Source: Lasiosphaeris hirsuta
Taxonomy: Eukaryota > Ascomycota > Sordariomycetes > Sordariales > Lasiosphaeriaceae
NCBI GenBank assembly: GCA_030549175.1
Contig: JAUKUA010000002.1
Location: forward strand, 4,774,001 to 4,838,000
Length of the DNA: 64,000 nt
Direction of reading: 5' to 3'
Positions 9,907 through 19,911 of this stretch are shown in pieces; the first letter of the stretch is position 1, and the number at the start of each line of letters is the position of its first letter. Made by a program: the position numbers and the translations under genes. The notes under the pieces are model-generated. The model was not told the DNA's origin, made no database searches, and was given only the letters and a program-made list of their open reading frames with translations.

Positions 9907-11956
9907 CCTAGGTGTCAGTAGCACTCTATTGTTTTGTCGATGCGGAGTTAGTGGGTGACGTTTCTAGCAGACGTTGATAGGAACAACCTCGAACCGGTTT
10001 CCTTGGTCGTACCCGCGACAGCCCTAAGAGGATCGCGGCTACCAACAGTTGGTGCATTAGATTACTGATGCCTCGGAACTCGAGTGTGTTGGATCAGCTG
10101 GGTATGACATGTCTCACAGTCCCCTTTGTCAGCTGTTGAGGCTGTGAGCTAACACCAAGCATGACGAGAATCACCGTCGTCAGGGATTGCGATGGTTCGT
10201 TGGTGGCGTTCCCCTGTTAATTGGACTCAGGCAGGAGCTGGCTTGTTGACCTCGACCTAGGGGCTCTGCGCCGGTGTGATGCACGCCAATTTTCCTTCGC
10301 AGTGCAAGTGAGTCAATTCCCCTGACCGATTAGCGCAGTTTGGCTAACTTGCATCAATTGCGCAGTGCTGTCATTTGGAATGTGGGAGTTATAACACCAT
10401 GGGTGGACTTGGCGATTCTGTTCTTTGCGACGCGGATTGCCTCCAGTGTTGCGCCCAAGGGTCTGGCTGGTGCGCCAGCAAAATCTGCATGTCCATTCAG
10501 TGCTTGCTTCAGTGCATCGATCAGTGGGCAACGCAAATAATACAGAGCGCAGCTTACAGGGCATACGGGGCATACAGAGGGCATTGCTTCTGATTTTTAT
10601 CACCGCACTAGGAATACCGATGTTGTGAATGCACGATGTGCCGGAATGGGATATATTCTGTAACTTATCGCTTATTGTTATCGGTCGTCCCTCTGTCACG
10701 ACCCTAAAACAAGTAACGTGCTCGCCAACTGCACCGGCGGATCTTGCAGGCCAAGAAGGCAGGCGTCGCCCGTCTAACCCTACCAACGACGAGGCGATGC
10801 TCGACGAGATGTTTGTCATGATGGCTAGAGTTCGTCCGCTTTCCCCCCTTCTTCTCTTTAGCTACAATAACTAGCCACCCTCATTAGTAAGTCCACGACT
10901 TGATAGCCGCGGGTCCCAGTCCGACCGTTGTTGTATGAGTGGTTGCCTCCGCGCCTCCGCGCGCCTCCCGCCTATGGCACAGCGATTTCGCACCATGCCA
11001 TATCGGCGATGCGGAAAAAAGACCACTTCGTGGTAGGCGCTCCTGTCCTGGACTTTAGATGGCCCTGGCGAGTCGCAGTGGCAACACGAAGAAGGGTATA
11101 GTATAGGTCCCCAACCGACGATAAGGGTGGGCAGTTTGCGACAAGTGGCCGCCCAAAAAGTAAGCACTGCGGGTGGGGGGGTTTGAGAACAAGTTAGGGG
11201 GTGGGGGGGTTACAAGCGCTAGAGGTGGTGCTAGCCGGAACCGTAGTGTTAGCGATTTTGGGCTTCCACATCATCGCAAACTCTTTCACGTAATATCCCT
11301 TCTTATAATAATTATAATACTTAATTTAACTCTTGTCTTTTCGGGGTGCCGTTTAGCCTTTTAATTAAAAGGGGGTCTTTCCGTTTTATCTTCAGGAAAA
11401 GGAGCATTTTTCTCAACTCTGGGCCTTGGCCTTCTACAAACAGCTAGGAGTGAAATTGTGTCCGCGCTTGCATTCTTTTGAGTTTTGGGTACGAACCGGC
11501 TTTATTTCTGCCGAGATAGAGACTAAGTCCATGTTTTACCACCCTAAAATCGACGACCACCCATTCTGATTACCACGTGATCCCTCGTCACCTTTGATCA
11601 TTCTAGATCAGCACCTAGCTAAGCTTGGGCTAATATTTGCTTATTACAGGTACAGCAGCCTTAGTTACTTGCGCCGGTCATCTCGGCCAAGGGGAAAACT
11701 GGCCGTGGCAGTAAGTAGCCTTGCAGGTCACCCCGATGGTGCAGAGGCGACGGGCGGGCTGGGAAGGCGAGATTCCCAGGCATCTAGCTTGATGCCGAGC
11801 AAGCTGAGGGTCACGACTTCGTCTTTGACAATTGACGATAAGACTATGGAATAACGCGGCAACAGCCTGAGCAAGGTGAGCAATGTCATGCGGGCCGTGC
11901 CACGGTACAGGTGCCAAATTCGTGTCACATAACAAGTTTTCTTTTTTTAACCGTTA
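9907..11956. other. Intergenic region, no recognised gene
   Basis: Normal base composition. It holds only short frames with no recognisable product: a 168-codon minus frame at 10313-10819, a 72-codon plus frame with ten cysteines at 10375-10593 overlapping it, and a 98-codon minus frame at 10871-11167. A tract with two copies of GGGTGGGGGGGTT-type sequence lies at 11171-11209. Otherwise I see nothing definite. The right end is the downstream flank of the DUF3433-like gene, whose stop is at 11957. Confidence 0.4.
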
Positions 11957-14092
11957 TTAGCGCCCGGCCCCCCCAACCCTTGCAATGCTAATCCTCGACC
12001 TCATTGCCTGAGTGAGATACATCTCCCAGTTTTGATCAACTACATCGTGGCCTAACCCACCATTATTTGCATGATTCCTGAATACGGTGGCTACAACCTG
12101 GCCGTTGAACCCCTCGGCATCTCTCACCGCTCTTGCTGCTTTGATGATCTCGCTGTCCTCGAGCAATCCGGCTTGGGCGAGGAGACCTGCCGGCTCTTCG
12201 TACAAGAGCGTCCCGTGGGTTCGCACGTGTCGTAACACCAAGCCAGCTAGGGCGGACAAGAAAACCAGCGCTACTACGAGAGTACCCGCTACCCACGGGA
12301 CTACATAGAGACGTGTCAACTCAGTCTCTAGCGTTGCCATCCCACGGTGCTGCTGGTCGCTGGCCTGGAGGACGAAGCCCGTTGTCGCCATGCTGGTGGA
12401 GTAGACTGAGGTGAACACGTCCGAAATGGATTCGGCGAGGACGTCCCCCTGCAAGACGGTGCCGTTGTCAGTGCTTGTTGCTCCCCCTCCCTGCCGCTGG
12501 AGCGCCCTGTAGAGAGTGACGGTCCCGAAATCCGTCGTGGCCCAAGTCGTGTCGGCGGTGAAGGCCTGAGACTGGAATAGCTTGAGCTCAAACAGTCTCC
12601 AGAAACCAAAGGCATCGTCTCGCGAGTCTCGCGGGTCCTCGGTAGGGGTGAAGGTCAAGAATTCCACCGGCGGGCTGCTACCGCTGGCCGTTCCTTGCGA
12701 AGATCCACCCACTCCCGGAGGCGGCACCGTGGCGGCTAGATCGCCCATCGTGCTGCGGTACCCAACGGCGCACGATACGACGCTAACGTTGGCCAGGAGC
12801 ACCGGTGAGCTAGAGGAGAAGTGGCCGTACGTAAAGACGAGGCGGCTATACGAAGCCTTGACGCCGCAAGAGATTTCGGCCGAGGTCACAAAGTACACGT
12901 CTTGCTCCTCGGCCACGGTGAACTCGTGCCGGACGGGACAGCCCCGATCCAAGCCTGACATGGTGACCCGGGCAGCGGTGCTCTGGGTCGAAGATGAGGG
13001 CCGCGTCAGGTCGAACTGGGAGCCGGGTCTCAGTACCGCACAGTTCAGGTATGCCGAGTGGGCCACCGTGGGCGCGGTGAGAGAAGTCACGTTGGTAGAA
13101 GTGACGCCCCCCTCCCCATCGTTCAGCGCACGGAACGGGCCGAAAGCGCGCTCGCTGTCGGTCCACGGAATGCTGGCCGCGTTGTAGATCAGCTTGGCTG
13201 TGACCGAATCCAAAACGGTCCGCATGTCCATCGAGGAGTTCATTCGCGCCTGGTCAAAGGTCCCGGTGTACGCAATAGGCACCTGCAGCTGGAACGAGGC
13301 CAGAGAGGCCAAGAATAAGCCCGATGCTAACGGGGACAGGATGCTGAAACTCAAGGCTGCCAACTGGGCTGTCCCCAGCAACCAGTGCCCGTTGCGGAAG
13401 GCGACATACGACCTCTTCACCGGTATGATGGCTTTATAGTCGAGCAGGATGGTCTCCCTGGCAGGTCTGCCGTTGGGCTGGCTTAGACCGACAAACGGCT
13501 GGCGGTCCGACGCTGCGCTTTCGATCGCGCTCCAATGGAGACCCAAGCATGTGAAGACCAGAGAAGGCAGTGCTGTCCAGAGGAGACTAAGCCTCCAAGT
13601 GTCCCCGTAGGCCGAGAGGGCATACCCGACCGAGATAAACCCATTTCGTCTCCCCGAAAGGCCGAAGAGCACGACAATGGTCACGATCAAGCAGAAGTCC
13701 ATGGCGATGAAAAGATAAAGAGACCAAGGGCGAAGCGGCATGGAAATCCATTGCTCGGGCCCTCCCAGAGGTTGTGGGTTGGCGTCTTCATGCGTACCAG
13801 GCCGAGGAGGCCGATCATTGATAGCTTGGCCGGCATCGGGCCTTCTCGGGGGTTGTGGATTGTCGGCTTCGTACGGGCCGGGCTGCGGATACTGAGCCCT
13901 GATAACTTGGCCAGAATCAGGCCGCAGAGCCTGTGGGTTGACAACTATGTGGGAACTAGGACGTAGGGGTCGTCGTTGGATACCTCTATGAGGACCAGGG
14001 TGCCCCAGCGGTGAATTGTAATGTCCACGGTAGACTGGCGCCTCCTCAGTCCCGGCCTCAGCGCCGATCCTGGTGTTTACTGCACGGTTCAT
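11957..14092 (-). CDS. DUF3433-like multi-pass membrane protein
   Basis: 711 residues without introns. The N-terminus (1-115) is Pro/Arg-rich with an imperfect repeat of about 27 residues starting at NPQ (52, 78, 105). Membrane segments are visible at about 124-144 (YLFIAMDFCLIVTIVVLFGL), 168-187, 238-264 and 597-620. Between the second and third lie DRQPF (196-200) and a LLDYK motif (216-220), the pattern I know from fungal DUF3433 proteins. A Ser/Thr-rich segment of about 330 residues with several N-glycosylation sequons (for example NSS, NVT) separates the third and fourth segments and is probably extracytoplasmic. The C-terminal tail (624-711) is likely cytosolic. Many relatives carry two such modules and exceed 1000 residues, so this is a short form. 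Function unknown. The frame is intact and GC-rich, with no sign of RIP. Family assignment is from memory of the motif. Confidence 0.7.
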   Translation of the reverse strand: MNRAVNTRIGAEAGTEEAPVYRGHYNSPLGHPGPHRGIQRRPLRPSSHIVVNPQALRPDSGQVIRAQYPQPGPYEADNPQPPRRPDAGQAINDRPPRPGTHEDANPQPLGGPEQWISMPLRPWSLYLFIAMDFCLIVTIVVLFGLSGRRNGFISVGYALSAYGDTWRLSLLWTALPSLVFTCLGLHWSAIESAASDRQPFVGLSQPNGRPARETILLDYKAIIPVKRSYVAFRNGHWLLGTAQLAALSFSILSPLASGLFLASLASFQLQVPIAYTGTFDQARMNSSMDMRTVLDSVTAKLIYNAASIPWTDSERAFGPFRALNDGEGGVTSTNVTSLTAPTVAHSAYLNCAVLRPGSQFDLTRPSSSTQSTAARVTMSGLDRGCPVRHEFTVAEEQDVYFVTSAEISCGVKASYSRLVFTYGHFSSSSPVLLANVSVVSCAVGYRSTMGDLAATVPPPGVGGSSQGTASGSSPPVEFLTFTPTEDPRDSRDDAFGFWRLFELKLFQSQAFTADTTWATTDFGTVTLYRALQRQGGGATSTDNGTVLQGDVLAESISDVFTSVYSTSMATTGFVLQASDQQHRGMATLETELTRLYVVPWVAGTLVVALVFLSALAGLVLRHVRTHGTLLYEEPAGLLAQAGLLEDSEIIKAARAVRDAEGFNGQVVATVFRNHANNGGLGHDVVDQNWEMYLTQAMRSRISIARVGGAGR

Positions 14093-14680
14093 TATTCGGG
14101 CGAGACAAAGCTGCGGGGGCAGCCGTGACCAAAAACACGAGTGGCGTTTGGCTCTTTAACCTTCCCTTGGAGCCGTGGCTGTGGTGGGGTTTCCTAGTCC
14201 AACTTCCCTTTTGTTTGCCTTTTTTTTTTGTTTTTTTTTCTTTCTTCGGTAGGCTAGTGGCTGGCTGGATGTGCTGGATGACATCCCTGCACCCCGCATA
14301 ACTATGCGGACACCCCCGACACAAAATGCACCACGCCTAAGCCTAGACACACCATAGGAAGAGGTGTTTCTCCTCTCGAGTGCATTCTGTGGCTGCTCTG
14401 TTTCACCGAAGTGGCCAATAGACATACACGTGCCAGCAGAGCCAAGTAACCTGCAGAAGGGCGGGGGCGATTCAGAGGAAGAATCTTTGATTCCATGACT
14501 CAAACGTAGTTAATTGGGTTGATTACCGGAGACGAAAGCGTGGGTTAGAAAGGTTCAACAGGAAAAGAGCAGAACAGAGAACCCGACCTGTCCTTCTTCG
14601 ATCTGCTCGGTGCCTCCAACACCCCATCTCGCTGTCTTCTGAGAACCTAGTGTACCTGCGCCTCTTTCTTATACCACACT
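14093..14680. other. Divergent intergenic region
   Basis: Lies between two divergently oriented genes and should hold both promoters. There is a T-rich tract at 14219-14245 on the side of the membrane-protein gene, and a pyrimidine-rich stretch (14656-14671) just before the start codon at 14681, as is common at fungal transcription starts. No convincing gene lies within it. Confidence 0.45.
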
Positions 14681-15593
14681 ATGGCGATGTCTTATTCACC
14701 ACAGCATCCCTGGGGGCCCTCCCAGTTCCACCGTCGGCAGGTTGGTGGGAATAACACGCTCGAGTGTGCACCGGGCGGCGTCAAGACACTTGCAAATTGC
14801 GATAAGCTGGACGAGTTATTGATCCGGTGCGACAATCTCACAGAGCAGCAGGCGCCTCAACAGGAGATCGCCGACTGCTTCTGTGCTCAGGAAATGCTCA
14901 ACGCCTATGTCGGGTAAGCAAGCGGTTTCAACTTGGTCTTGGATTCACTCTCACCACTGCGGCTAGCTGCAAGAATGATATGCGTCTCTGTTCCCTTTCG
15001 TATACATTCGATGCGGACTTCGATGTCATGATAAGCAACTGGAACAACGCGTGCCAGCCGTATTTCACTCGCGGCGTGCCGACCACTCCAGCCGATATTC
15101 CACTCTCAGAAACATTCAATGAAAATAGCTGCCAGACGCTGTACGTTAGCTGCAACAAACTACAAGTGACGTCGTCGTCTTGCTCCAGTTCTCACACGCA
15201 GGCTCTAGCCTGGACCAGCTGCATGTGCCGGAGCGATATCCTCGCGCTGGCGTCAGAGTGTGAGATCGACGGGGCCATCCAGTGTGAGAAAACGACGCCA
15301 AACCCGGCTACCTTGTGGGGGGCTATCCATTGCTCGCAAACGGCTACTATCTCATCGCACAACTTGGCGGCTACGACCACATCTGTAAGTTTGAGACGCA
15401 AAATCTCATGGAAAAAGTGGGAATAGCTGCTAATGTAAAACTGGCCCGATGACAGTTCATTGGGGGGACCATACCTACGATATCGTTTGGGCCGACCGCT
15501 TCATCCACGAATTCGGCGGGACATATGATCGCAGCACCAATGAGTATTTTGGTTTTCTTGCTTGCGATTCTGCCGCCAGTGGGATGGGTGTAA
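14681..15593 (+). CDS. Cysteine-rich protein with GPI-anchor-like tail (three exons)
   Basis: Model: exons 14681-14913, 14967-15384 and 15456-15593, giving 262 residues. Intron 1 (53 bp) has GTAAGC...CTCAC...TAG and intron 2 (71 bp) has GTAAGT...GCTAAT...CAG. Both restore one open frame, ending at TAA 15591. The mature part has many cysteines in a regular pattern (C29, C40, C50, C66/C68, then C79, C86 and more, including SCMCRS). The C-terminus is a Ser/Thr/Gly/Ala stretch followed by a hydrophobic end (MSILVFLLAILPPVGWV), as in GPI-anchored fungal wall proteins. Oddly, the N-terminus (MAMSYSPQHPWGPSQFHRRQ) has no signal peptide. A hydrophobic stretch (VLFTTASLGALPV) is encoded over the same bases in another frame, so a start-region frameshift or a missing 5' exon is possible. 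Function unknown; surface location is inferred. Confidence 0.65.
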
Positions 15594-15890
15594 AATGCAA
15601 CTACGGACATGTGAAATGAGTTGTGGATGGTGTACTTGAACAGGATTATCATTACGCTGAAGAACCTCGCACCAGCCGTCACGTAACATGCGTCTTCCAA
15701 AAACTTTTGCGAGTCAGGCTAAAATACAAACTGCCAAGAGCATTCATTTCCTTCCAGTCCTCCTAGTTTGAGCACAAGCCATGAGCGGATACGATCAGAC
15801 TGAAATTTTATATTAGACGAGCCATATATAAAAAAACACACAAATCACTGCATCCGCCAAGTCTGGAATGAACTTTTTAGATCAACGACA

Positions 15891-15976
15891 CACTCCGTCA
15901 TTCTGTCATTCTGTCATTCTGCCATTCTGTCATTCCGCCATCCTGTCATTCCGCCATCCTGTCATTCCGCCATCCC
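15891..15976. repeat. 8-bp tandem repeat, about ten units
   Basis: Uninterrupted 8-bp units of the type CATTCTGT, CATTCTGC, CATTCCGC and CATCCTGT from 15891 to 15970, ending in a partial unit. The last six units alternate CATTCCGC and CATCCTGT, suggesting later duplication of a 16-bp dimer. It lies downstream of both convergent small cysteine-rich genes and is expected to vary in length between isolates. Confidence 0.9.
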
Positions 15977-16063
15977 ATTGCGCGAGCCTAACCCTAGATT
16001 TACCAACCATGGCATTATCAGTACAATTGAGGAAAGGAGAAGCCTCGTTCAAAGGAATGTCAC

Positions 16064-16321
16064 TTACGCACTAGAGGTTACAGTTGTGTTAGTGTCCATA
16101 ATACCATTAGGCTGAAAGGGGTTTGGCTGGGGAACACTTACAATGTAGTCGCAGCATCCATCACAACCTCCATAAGCGGCACAGCTTTCGACCGTGGGCT
16201 CATAGAGCTCACCACCACAGTAGCATTCACAGTATTGGCGTCCTACCAATTTGGAGAGGCGGGTAGGACTGGCAGCTGACAAGCCAACAAGGGCAACGAG
16301 AACGCCAACGAAAAACTTCAT
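16064..16321 (-). CDS. Small secreted cysteine-rich protein
   Basis: 85 residues from the ATG at 16321. I chose this over a frame start 40 codons upstream because MKFFVGVLVALVGLSAAS is a typical signal peptide. The mature part has a compact cysteine cluster: QYCECYC, ESC, GGCDGCC (seven cysteines by residue 57). A possible intron, 16071-16141, has GTAAGT, a CTAAC branch site and CTCTAG. Splicing would replace the last 25 residues after YI with sequence beginning CVSDIPLNEA and adding further cysteines. The unspliced form ends VTSSA. Which form is made cannot be told from sequence. Size, signal peptide, cysteine content and location beside a transposon block resemble fungal effectors or secreted defence peptides, but no family is recognised. 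Confidence 0.65.
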   Translation of the reverse strand: MKFFVGVLVALVGLSAASPTRLSKLVGRQYCECYCGGELYEPTVESCAAYGGCDGCCDYIVSVPQPNPFQPNGIMDTNTTVTSSA

Positions 16322-18561
16322 TTTGACGTCGGCAGAGGTTGTGATCGAACGAGAATATTTGCGTATTGTGTTGGGGTCTGTGAACGTTGCAGTTCTTAGG
16401 TGATGGTGCTGCCCGTCTCGTTCAAATACTTTGCGAATCATTCAACACACATCTCTAATGTGCGGCTACCCGCACCCCGCCGACCACAGTTCTTCATCCG
16501 CGATCCCCTCACTAGCTACTGGGAAGTAGGGCAATCCTGGAGTACATGCGCGTTTTTGGCTTGAAAAACTCTGCTCCGATAGCTTGCAGAGGCTGACTGA
16601 GAAAAGCCGAAATTGCGTCCATTCGAAGGCCAGCGGCTCCCCCATTGGAGATAGGAGTTTCATCCGGGACGTATCGGGTGCTGTTTATGCTAGAGTCTAG
16701 GCTGTGCGACCACGTCCACGTCGTTCCACCTTGTGCACCCCGCAAATGATCAATCGACTGACACCAACAGCTGTCTGATCACAGCGCCAACCATCGAATA
16801 ATAGTTGATTGGCTTGATTGAAGAAGTCTCCGTGTGAGGAACCCCAAGGGTGTGGTTCCCTCACCACTAAGAAAGGGAACAGAGATTTCTTGGCACACGG
16901 CTAATTCCTTGGCTTGGTTAGGGCTAGGTTGGGCGAGTCTGACAACAGGTTCTCAAGTCGTCACGGAAGCTGTCGCTGCCACACGAAGGCTTCGCTGGCC
17001 ATCTCCGTCACAGTTCCAGCCATGAGGCCAAGAGGCGCTGAGACATGATTGCTCCTTGGACTCCAACAACGTACCTAGCCTGTCCGCCCAAGCGGTTGAC
17101 AAAATAATCGGGACTCATTGCCTGACTGTACAAGCCAACAGAATCATATTGTGAGTGGACTCAGGTATCATTTTGTACAGCCATTCTGTTATCTAGTCAT
17201 CTGACCCTTTAATATGAACACATCCTTCATTCGTACTACTGCAGGGTGTTAGCCGAAGGCAATGGAACTGTTGTAAAGTTGATATGGGGTGTTAGCTCCA
17301 AGTCATAGCCCACCGACCACCCCATGAGAAACCCTCAACAGAGCCAGCATAGTGACGGATATGCAAATCCAATTTTCAGCTCCAGGACCCACACCCGGCT
17401 GTGCAACAACTTGGCCGCAAGAAACTCCTGTACTGCTCTCCCTAGTAAGTCTGCAGTTCGTGCTCGGCCTAGTGCCACTCTTGCTCAATACACTACTAAA
17501 AGGGTTTCTCAGCTAGAAAAAAACGTGGGCGAGGAAGATGAGTTGTTGAATAGGATATCCGCTTGGGGCAGTCGTAGTCCGAAACATGAGACAGGTGGTG
17601 TGGTATGTTTCGCGCATGAGCCCTTGCAATGTGACTTGCCACACTGCATACAACCTACTACAACCGTCGGGCTCAAACCGAAGTCCTGAACCGGGCATCG
17701 CTAGGCATCAGAGAAAGAGGTAAATTCTCGGCGAGAGATTTTTTCGTGTGTTACAAAGGATGTGATAGCGACGCACCCTGCTGTGGATCTCCCAAAGCTG
17801 TGACGATGACGCTGGCGAATGAAGGAATTTGAGTGGTATTATATTGATTGGCTTGAATCGGGTCGGAGGCGTCTTGTTCCCCCGCCAATAGAGTGCTTGA
17901 GTGCTTACACTAGTATCCTCCAGTTTCCATGCTGAGCGCCAAGCAAGTTGATACTATTATTGTGTGGGCTTTCGGTATTATCTCACCGAGCCTCGTAGGC
18001 TACCTGCCAATACGCACATTCTGAACGTTTGCTCAGGCCAATCCCCGTTTAGTTTAGCGTATAAAAAGTACGTCAATAGTCCATATAAACATAGAGAGCT
18101 GGGTTTTTACCCTTTTTGAAGCTGAGGTCTCTCCTTAGCCTTTACTGCACAAATTTGACAAAAGCGACGTGGCATGCCTAGCATCTAGCTAGTTGGCATT
18201 AAAACCGGCCTTAAAAACAAGCACAGAGAACTGTCTGGTTCTCCTTGTCGGGAAAAGGGTTCGAGACTTCAAGTTGTGGTTATTTACTTGTGCAACAACA
18301 GTCGGGTTTTCGGAGAAGAAACGTGATATGTTCCTCAACGGCCTCCCCGCCCTCCCGAAACACCCACGCGTCATCCTCTGCGCGGAGACCGGATCCCATA
18401 CATCGATACCCGCACTCCTACGGCTCGATATCTTAAGAGCCTTTAACACTGTCAACCATATTGTCACGGCCATGGCAGAATTGATTGAGTTGAGGCTGCA
18501 ATGGTCTGACTAATTTAGCAGAATTGTAAGCTGAAGAGGAAAAAGGCGGTGTCGCACCACC
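16322..18561. other. Intergenic region, no recognised gene
   Basis: Normal base composition with several short open frames on both strands: minus 16466-16745, plus 17324-17689 (121 codons), and overlapping frames at 18189-18513 on both strands. None has a recognisable motif, signal peptide or splice-supported extension. A TATA-like GTATAAAAAGTA lies at about 18058-18069 without a clear downstream gene. A diverged or intron-rich gene could be missed here. Confidence 0.4.
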
Positions 18562-18816
18562 TCAATATTCGACGTAGAACTCGAGCTCGGGGTCCTGCTG
18601 CCTGAGCAGCGCGACTTTACATCCTGAACCTTGAAATCTGCCTGGGCTGCCCCATGCCGTGATCATGGCGGAGACTTTGTCCCGGCTTGCGTCCCACTGC
18701 GGACAGGCCTTGATGCCGCCATAATCGATGGAGCAGAACCAGCAGCCTTCCATAGCTGATGCTCGCAAGTCGTTTAGTAAATAGTTCAGAGACATAAGTA
18801 TAGTTCTCAAAGTCAT
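18562..18816 (-). pseudogene. N-terminal fragment of a HET-like (heterokaryon incompatibility) protein
   Basis: 84 codons ending in TGA. The segment LNYLLNDLRASAMEGCWFCS resembles the region just before the HET domain in many ascomycete proteins, where an LRxSAxxGCxxCSLL pattern is usual. The HET domain itself is not found downstream on the minus strand before or after the stop. The first codons fall on the junction with the gag-derived repeat at about 18810, so the true N-terminus may be lost. HET proteins act in non-self recognition and cell death. This piece cannot do so. It could also be an unrelated short gene. Confidence 0.4.
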
Positions 18817-19531
18817 AATAAATCTTATCTATTTACGAATAGGTTACCTTTCTACTGATAATACTAATTTTCTCGAAGTTGTTATTACAGCTGGTTTAAT
18901 TTACGAGGACAAAATGAAAAACCGAAAAATAAACCGAAAAGTAAAATAAAGAAAAGAAGAGTCTACTTTAAATAGTAAGGAACGTTCGAAGAAGAATAAG
19001 TATAAGGAGAAAAATCCCAACTCCTACTCGGATAAACCTACTGGTAAAGAACCTAAAAGAGAATAAAAAAAGAAGAAACAGAAAACTAAGGATAATAAGG
19101 AATTAATATCACTTAAAGAAAAATACTAGAAAACCTATAAGAAAACTATTATAAAGATTAACTAAACTAACCTTAATAAACGAAAGAAAGATGACAGCTA
19201 TTACCATTATAACTAGTAAGGCCACAAGACCCTAGAATGTTATTTAAGTAAAGCTACAGACGGTAAAGAAATTCCAAGGCCCCCTAGTAAGATTTTTAAC
19301 GTAAAGAAACGTACCTAACCTAACAATAAGAAAGACTCCGACGAGAAGGAATTACTACGGCTAAGTAAGAAGATGAAGGTCTTAGTAATAACGAAGGTTA
19401 ATTATCTAGAACTCTTTTCCCGTATTATTAAGTTATTAAACGGCGCCGAAATAGTAGATTTTTAACTAAGACCTAGATTACGGCCTTAGAAATTGTGTCT
19501 TATATTACTACCTTTAAACAGACTCACTTTC
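18812..19531 (+). pseudogene. Gag fragment of the chromodomain Gypsy family
   Basis: Collinear with F1 at about 28270-28990 and F2 at about 41000-41700. It includes the CCHC knuckle region near 19200 (now YYHYN, ligands changed to Tyr) and the Gag-end box GATTTTTAA at 19457-19465. It lacks an LTR on its left and begins abruptly against the gene island, so the rest of that element is deleted. The right end is cut by the X LTR at 19532. Confidence 0.8.
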
Positions 19532-19765
19532 TACTACGGTCAAAAGGACCGCTTGTATAAGCGTTACTTTGGTGGTCCTTCACATAAACACTGATATGAC
19601 ATATTGTATGGTGGTGTAAATAATTTGTAATGGATGGCCCGTTAGTAATCAGTCTGGAGGGCGTGCTACTATTATATGGTAGCGTATCCCCTGTACTTAA
19701 TTGAGCGTAGGAACTACGTATAACGGACTAACCTATCTAGGCTATTTACATTTTTCCATATAACA
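19532..19765 (-). repeat. 234-bp LTR of family X
   Basis: Same length and internal palindromes as the copies at 5943 and 8958. The outer terminus now reads TACTAC instead of TGCTAC, a G-to-A change. It abuts the gag fragment at 19531. Confidence 0.75.
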
Positions 19766-19911
19766 TGTACCTGGGGTAAAGAATAAAGAAAAGGACGTTC
19801 TCACTATCGTCCTTCGCTCTCTTAAACTATAAGAAAAGTACTAATTACTCCCAGCTCTTTTGTATACCATTACCATGTTTAGATCATCCCATTCCTTACG
19901 TTTATACCCCT

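Noticed and set aside
10320..10420. tRNA-like A box (TTAGCGCAGTTTGG)
   Set aside because: No GGTTCGA-type B box follows at a tRNA distance and no cloverleaf can be drawn.
10375..10593. 72-codon plus-strand frame with ten cysteines
   Set aside because: No signal peptide, overlaps a longer antisense frame, and no splice sites or family pattern support it as a gene.
18189..18513. Frame with RAFNTVNH, reminiscent of LINE reverse transcriptase
   Set aside because: No other RT motif around it, and an equally long antisense frame covers the same bases.
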